From assembly GCA_963735005.1 (NCBI GenBank), contig CAVTJA010000005.1, forward strand, positions 310,001 through 374,000: a stretch of 64,000 nucleotides of DNA, in the 5' to 3' direction. Each line of letters starts with the position of its first letter. Position 1 is the stretch's first letter. Positions 60,815 through 64,000 of this stretch are shown piece after piece. Source of the DNA: WTKG01 sp963735005 (lineage in GTDB: Bacteria; Actinomycetota; Actinomycetes; Actinomycetales; Demequinaceae). The position numbers were made by a program, and so were the translations under genes. The notes under the pieces were generated by a model. The model worked only from the letters and a program-made list of their open reading frames with translations, did not search any database and was not told the DNA's origin.

Positions 60815-61813
60815 TTACGGAAGGACGACCACTTGGGCCGCATAAACGAGTCCAGCGCCGAATCCGATTTGGAGGGCGAGGTCCCCGCTCTTGGCGTCTC
60901 CGTCGCGCAGCAGGCGCTCGGTGGCGAGCGGGATTGAGGCGGCGGAGGTGTTGCCGGAGTCAACGATGTCACGGCCAACGGCGACCTTCGCGGGCAGGCC
61001 AATTTGCTTGATCAACTGGTCGATGATGCGCACGTTCGCCTGGTGGGGGATGAAGACGTCGATGTCGTCGGGGGTGAGCCCAGCGGCCTCGATGGCCTGT
61101 AGCGCGACGGGCGCCATCTTGAAGGATGCCCACTTGAAGACCGTAGGGCCTTCCTGACGCAGGGTCGGGAACGCGGCACCGTCGTCGCGGACCTCGAGCC
61201 ACGAGGCCGTCTGCGTGATGGTATGTGCCTGCGAGCCGTCCGAGCCCCAGATCGTGGGGCCGATGGCGGGGGTGGCCGACGGGCCGATCACGACCGCGCC
61301 AGCCGCATCGCCGAGCAGGAACGAAATGGACCGGTCGGTCGGGTCGATGAAGTCGCTCATCTTCTCGGCGCCCACGACGAGCACGTTGGTGGCCGAGCCC
61401 GCGCGGATAAGCGCGTCGGCCTGACCGATCGCATAGCAATAGCCGGCGCACGCAGCGGAGATGTCCCATGCTGCGGCATCCGCCGCGCCAAGGCGGTCGG
61501 CGAGCACGGGAGCGCCGCCGGGCGTTTGGTGCGGGTAGGTGATGGTCGACAGGATCACGGTGTCGATGTCAGCGCCGGTGAGGCCAGCGTTCGCGATCGC
61601 CTGGCGCGATGCGACCTCGGACATGTCGATCACGGACGTGTCGGCGTTGGCGCGCACGCGGGTCGCGATGCCCGTCATCTTGCGGATCCACTCGTCGGAC
61701 GAGTCGATCGGCCCGATGATGTCGTCGTTTGGCACGACGTTCTCGCCGCGTGCCACGCCGAGCCCGAGGATGCGCGTGAATTCGGGACCCTTGACGGTTT
61801 TGATCGTGGTCAC
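60815..61813 (-). CDS. fabH: Beta-ketoacyl-ACP synthase III
   Basis: 332 residues. Catalytic Cys122 in ISAACAGYCYAIG, His in FIPHQANVRIID, Asn in DSGNTSAASIPLA. Starts fatty acid chains from acyl-CoA and malonyl-ACP. GTG overlaps the fabD stop (GTGA). Confidence 0.96.
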   Translation of the reverse strand: MTTIKTVKGPEFTRILGLGVARGENVVPNDDIIGPIDSSDEWIRKMTGIATRVRANADTSVIDMSEVASRQAIANAGLTGADIDTVILSTITYPHQTPGGAPVLADRLGAADAAAWDISAACAGYCYAIGQADALIRAGSATNVLVVGAEKMSDFIDPTDRSISFLLGDAAGAVVIGPSATPAIGPTIWGSDGSQAHTITQTASWLEVRDDGAAFPTLRQEGPTVFKWASFKMAPVALQAIEAAGLTPDDIDVFIPHQANVRIIDQLIKQIGLPAKVAVGRDIVDSGNTSAASIPLATERLLRDGDAKSGDLALQIGFGAGLVYAAQVVVLP

Positions 61814-62724
61814 GCGTGTGCCTCCAGTAGTTCGCGGGCCGCGGCAAGGTCCTCGGGGGACTTGAGGGCGACCGCAGGAACGCCCTTCATGGAACGCCTG
61901 GCGAGCCCGGTGAGCACGCCGCCCGGCGCGACCTCGATGAGCGCCGACACGCCGAGGTCGAGCATCGTGTCTTGGCAGAGGTCCCAGCGCACGGGGTTGG
62001 CGACCTGGTTGACCATGCGCGCGACGGCGTCCACGCCATCCGTGACCCGGGCGCCGTCCGCGTTCGACAGCAGGATTTCGGCGGGGTCGCGGCGCTCCAC
62101 GTCCCGGGCCGCCTCGCCGAGTGCGTCGACGGCGGGGGCCATGTAGTGGGTGTGGAACGCGCCCGCCACCTGGAGCTCGATGACGCGGGCCTTCGCGGGT
62201 GGCGCGGCCACGAGGGCCTCGATCGCGGCCTTGGAGCCGGCCGCGACCACCTGGCCGCCGCCGTTCATGTTTGCGGGGGTGAGGCCGTGCGACTCGAGCG
62301 CGGCAAGTACTTCGTCCGGCTCGCCGCCGAGGACGGCCGCCATTGACGTGGGCTCGGACGCAGCTGCGGCCGCCGCCATGGCGTTGGCGCGCACCGCCAC
62401 CAGTCGCATCGCGTCGAGGTCGGACACCACACCAGCAAGGGCCGCGGCGCCAAATTCGCCGACGCTGTGGCCCGCGGCTACCGCGGGGGTCACGTCGCCG
62501 AGCAGTTCGCGCGCAGTGGCGATGGCGGTGCCCACGAGGAGTGGCTGGGCGATTGCGGTGTCGCGGATGGTGTCGGCGTCCGACGTGGTTCCGTGCGCGA
62601 TGAGGTCAACCCCGGCTGCCTCGCCCAGGGCGCCAAGACGCTCCGCTACAGCGGGGATCTCAAGCCACGGGGAAAGCATGCCGGGTGTCTGGGCGCCCTG
62701 ACCGGGGCAGACGACGGCAAGCAT
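61810..62724 (-). CDS. fabD: Malonyl-CoA:ACP transacylase
   Basis: 304 residues from ATG 62724. Nucleophile Ser87 in GHSVGE, His in GAFHTHYM, and CPGQGAQTPGM at the start. Loads malonyl onto ACP. CAACCT lies six bases before the ATG, a weak -10. First gene of the fab operon; a palindrome 67-83 bases upstream may be the activator site. Confidence 0.95.
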   Translation of the reverse strand: MLAVVCPGQGAQTPGMLSPWLEIPAVAERLGALGEAAGVDLIAHGTTSDADTIRDTAIAQPLLVGTAIATARELLGDVTPAVAAGHSVGEFGAAALAGVVSDLDAMRLVAVRANAMAAAAAASEPTSMAAVLGGEPDEVLAALESHGLTPANMNGGGQVVAAGSKAAIEALVAAPPAKARVIELQVAGAFHTHYMAPAVDALGEAARDVERRDPAEILLSNADGARVTDGVDAVARMVNQVANPVRWDLCQDTMLDLGVSALIEVAPGGVLTGLARRSMKGVPAVALKSPEDLAAARELLEAHA

Positions 62725-62790
62725 GTGTCTAGGTTGCACGATGACCGAGCCCAACGCGCACGGCGGCGCCTCCAAGGTGTGGGGAATCCA

Positions 62791-62807
62791 TTGTAGGTAT
62801 CCTACAA
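62791..62807 (-). promoter_or_regulatory. Palindrome between fasR-like gene and fabD
   Basis: TTGTAGGTATCCTACAA: perfect 7-bp arms around TAT. It covers the stop codon of the regulator gene and lies about 67 bases upstream of the fabD start. Candidate binding site for the PucR/FasR-type regulator, or less likely a terminator. Confidence 0.5.
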
Positions 62808-63968
62808 ACTCGCGGCGCGGGCGTCGCGCAGTCTGCCGAGCGCGAACGCCGTCGCGAGGACGTGCGCGTCGCGCGTGTTGAGGGCGTCCCAGCCCGTGAG
62901 GTCCGTGACTTTCTTGAGGCGGTACCTGACGGTGTTAGCGTGCACGAACATCGTCCGTGACGCGAGCTCGAGCGACCGGCCGCAGTCAAGGAACGTTCCC
63001 ACGGTCTCGAGGAGCGCGCCGCCGGCCGTCGCGATCGGGTCGTAAGCGACATCGAGCAGCCGCGCCCGGGCGGAGGCGTCGCCCACCAGGACGCGCTCGG
63101 GCAGCAGGTCGTCGGCGGCGGCAGGGCGCGGCGCGAGCGACCACGCCGGGGCGGCGTCCACTCCGGCGACCGCCGCGCGGGTGGCGCGAGCGACCTCGAC
63201 GAGCGTGACGGCGGCTGGCCCCATCACCACGGGGCCTGGCCCGAACTGCGGGAGCAGCGCGTCGGATACCTCGTCGAACGGCTGGTCGGTGCGGGCGATG
63301 ATCACGAGGTCCTCGCCGTGGATGCCCACGAGCGCGCCGCGCGCCGCGCGCCGGATCAGTCGACGCAGCTCCGCGCTTTGGGTCTCGCCAAGTGCGCCGT
63401 CCGTGTGGCCGACCATCACCAGCGTGGGACCGGGCTTCCACCCGAGCGCAGCGGCGCGCGACGGAAGGTCGTCGTCAATCTCGCCGCGCATGAGGGCGTC
63501 CACGACCAGCGCCTCAAGCCGCGCGTCCCAGGCGCCGCGGGACTCGGCCGCGCGGGCGTACACCTCGGCGGCAGAGAAGGCGATCTCCCGGGAGTAGCGC
63601 AGGATCGCCTCGCGCAGTTGTGATTCGGTGCCGGGGCTCGCCAGCTGGTCGCAGTGGTTCTCGACGACCTCCACGACCGTACGGACGATGCTCAGCGTGT
63701 GCTGTAGCGAAATCGACCGGGTGAGCTCGGGCGGCGCGGCGGAAAAGACCTCGCCCGCACCCCTGCCTCCGGCGGGCTCCGCGTACCAATCCACGAAGGC
63801 GGTGATACCCGCCTGCGCCACAGACCCCACCCACGAGCGCTCGCGCGCTGGCAGTTCGCGGAACCATCCGAACTCGGCGTCGAGGCTCTTGAGCGCCGCG
63901 GTGGACAGCATGCCGGTGCCTGCTTTGAGGCGCCTCAGCGTTTCCGCGCGCACCTCCGCCTGATTCAT
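62802..63968 (-). CDS. fasR: PucR-type regulator, FasR-like (fatty acid synthesis)
   Basis: 388 residues. PucR-type HTH at the C-terminus (LELASRTMFVHANTVRYRLKKVTDLTGWD). N-terminal part (LKAGTGMLSTAALKSLDAEFGWFRELPARERSW) matches the FasR group that activates fabD-fabH-acpP-fabF in actinobacteria, including Mycobacterium and Streptomyces. Immediately upstream of fabD on the same strand, the conserved place. Confidence 0.9.
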   Translation of the reverse strand: MNQAEVRAETLRRLKAGTGMLSTAALKSLDAEFGWFRELPARERSWVGSVAQAGITAFVDWYAEPAGGRGAGEVFSAAPPELTRSISLQHTLSIVRTVVEVVENHCDQLASPGTESQLREAILRYSREIAFSAAEVYARAAESRGAWDARLEALVVDALMRGEIDDDLPSRAAALGWKPGPTLVMVGHTDGALGETQSAELRRLIRRAARGALVGIHGEDLVIIARTDQPFDEVSDALLPQFGPGPVVMGPAAVTLVEVARATRAAVAGVDAAPAWSLAPRPAAADDLLPERVLVGDASARARLLDVAYDPIATAGGALLETVGTFLDCGRSLELASRTMFVHANTVRYRLKKVTDLTGWDALNTRDAHVLATAFALGRLRDARAASL

Positions 63969-64000
63969 GGGGCCAGCATACGGCGCGGTTGTGGAAACCC

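Overview
The window is a contiguous piece of a high-G+C actinobacterial chromosome (G+C near 70 percent by eye). The order lepA-hemW, hrcA-dnaJ-rsmE-HIT-phoH-ybeY-CBS-era, leuA, recO-uppS, glyS, dgt, dnaG and PucR(FasR)-fabD-fabH-acpP-fabF is typical of Actinomycetota. It points to Micrococcales, perhaps near Demequinaceae or Cellulomonadaceae; that rank is a guess from gene order, with no marker search behind it. I see no phage, transposon or CRISPR array. Genes are packed, many overlap by 1-8 bases, and no stretch over 300 bases lacks a gene.

Layout. 0-1 kb: end-truncated PAS-GGDEF protein. 1-4 kb: lepA and hemW. 4-5.4 kb: three DUF4870 membrane proteins. 5.5-13.3 kb: heat-shock, rRNA and RNA-processing block (CIRCE-controlled hrcA-dnaJ, rsmE, HIT, phoH, ybeY, CBS protein, era). 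13.3-16.6 kb: a tiny membrane protein, leuA with a leader peptide, a membrane protein and a GNAT. 16.6-19.4 kb: a TetR regulon (DUF4386 protein, quinone-reductase-like MDR protein, TetR, second tiny membrane protein). 20-22 kb: recO, higBA, uppS. 22-26 kb: zinc uptake operon znuACB-zur. 26-34 kb: glyS, gnd, zwf, transporters including MntH, dusB. 34-36.4 kb: a damaged sigma-factor/LCP-like pair and NAD(P)H-hydrate epimerase. 36-41 kb: dgt and dnaG. 41-46 kb: peptide-TetR operon and an amidohydrolase/DUF1704 metallopeptidase/ATP-grasp cassette. 46-50 kb: tRNA-Asn, Amt-like protein, tRNA with CAU anticodon, secreted glycoside hydrolase, MpaB-type oxygenase. 50-55.4 kb: NfeD-flotillin pair flanked by two PASTA proteins. 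55-59 kb: GNAT, NAD(P)H-hydrate dehydratase, deformylase, DUF3145, esterase. 59-64 kb: type II fatty-acid synthase cluster with its PucR-type regulator.

Most interesting points: (1) the 42.2-45.9 kb cassette pairs a homologue of the eukaryotic tubulin tyrosine carboxypeptidase family (DUF1704/MATCAP) with a RimK-like ATP-grasp ligase and an N-formylglutamate-amidohydrolase-like enzyme, all joined by 4-base overlaps; (2) two paralogous 50-52 residue membrane proteins sit behind operator-laden TTGACA promoters, and one shares an exact 34-bp-spaced double operator with the TetR-linked reductase; (3) four conserved genes (phoH, znuB, dusB, dnaG) each carry a one-base frame shift, the dnaG one in a prfB-like slippery context; (4) many genes have a -10 hexamer exactly 6 bases before the start codon, the signature of leaderless mRNA.
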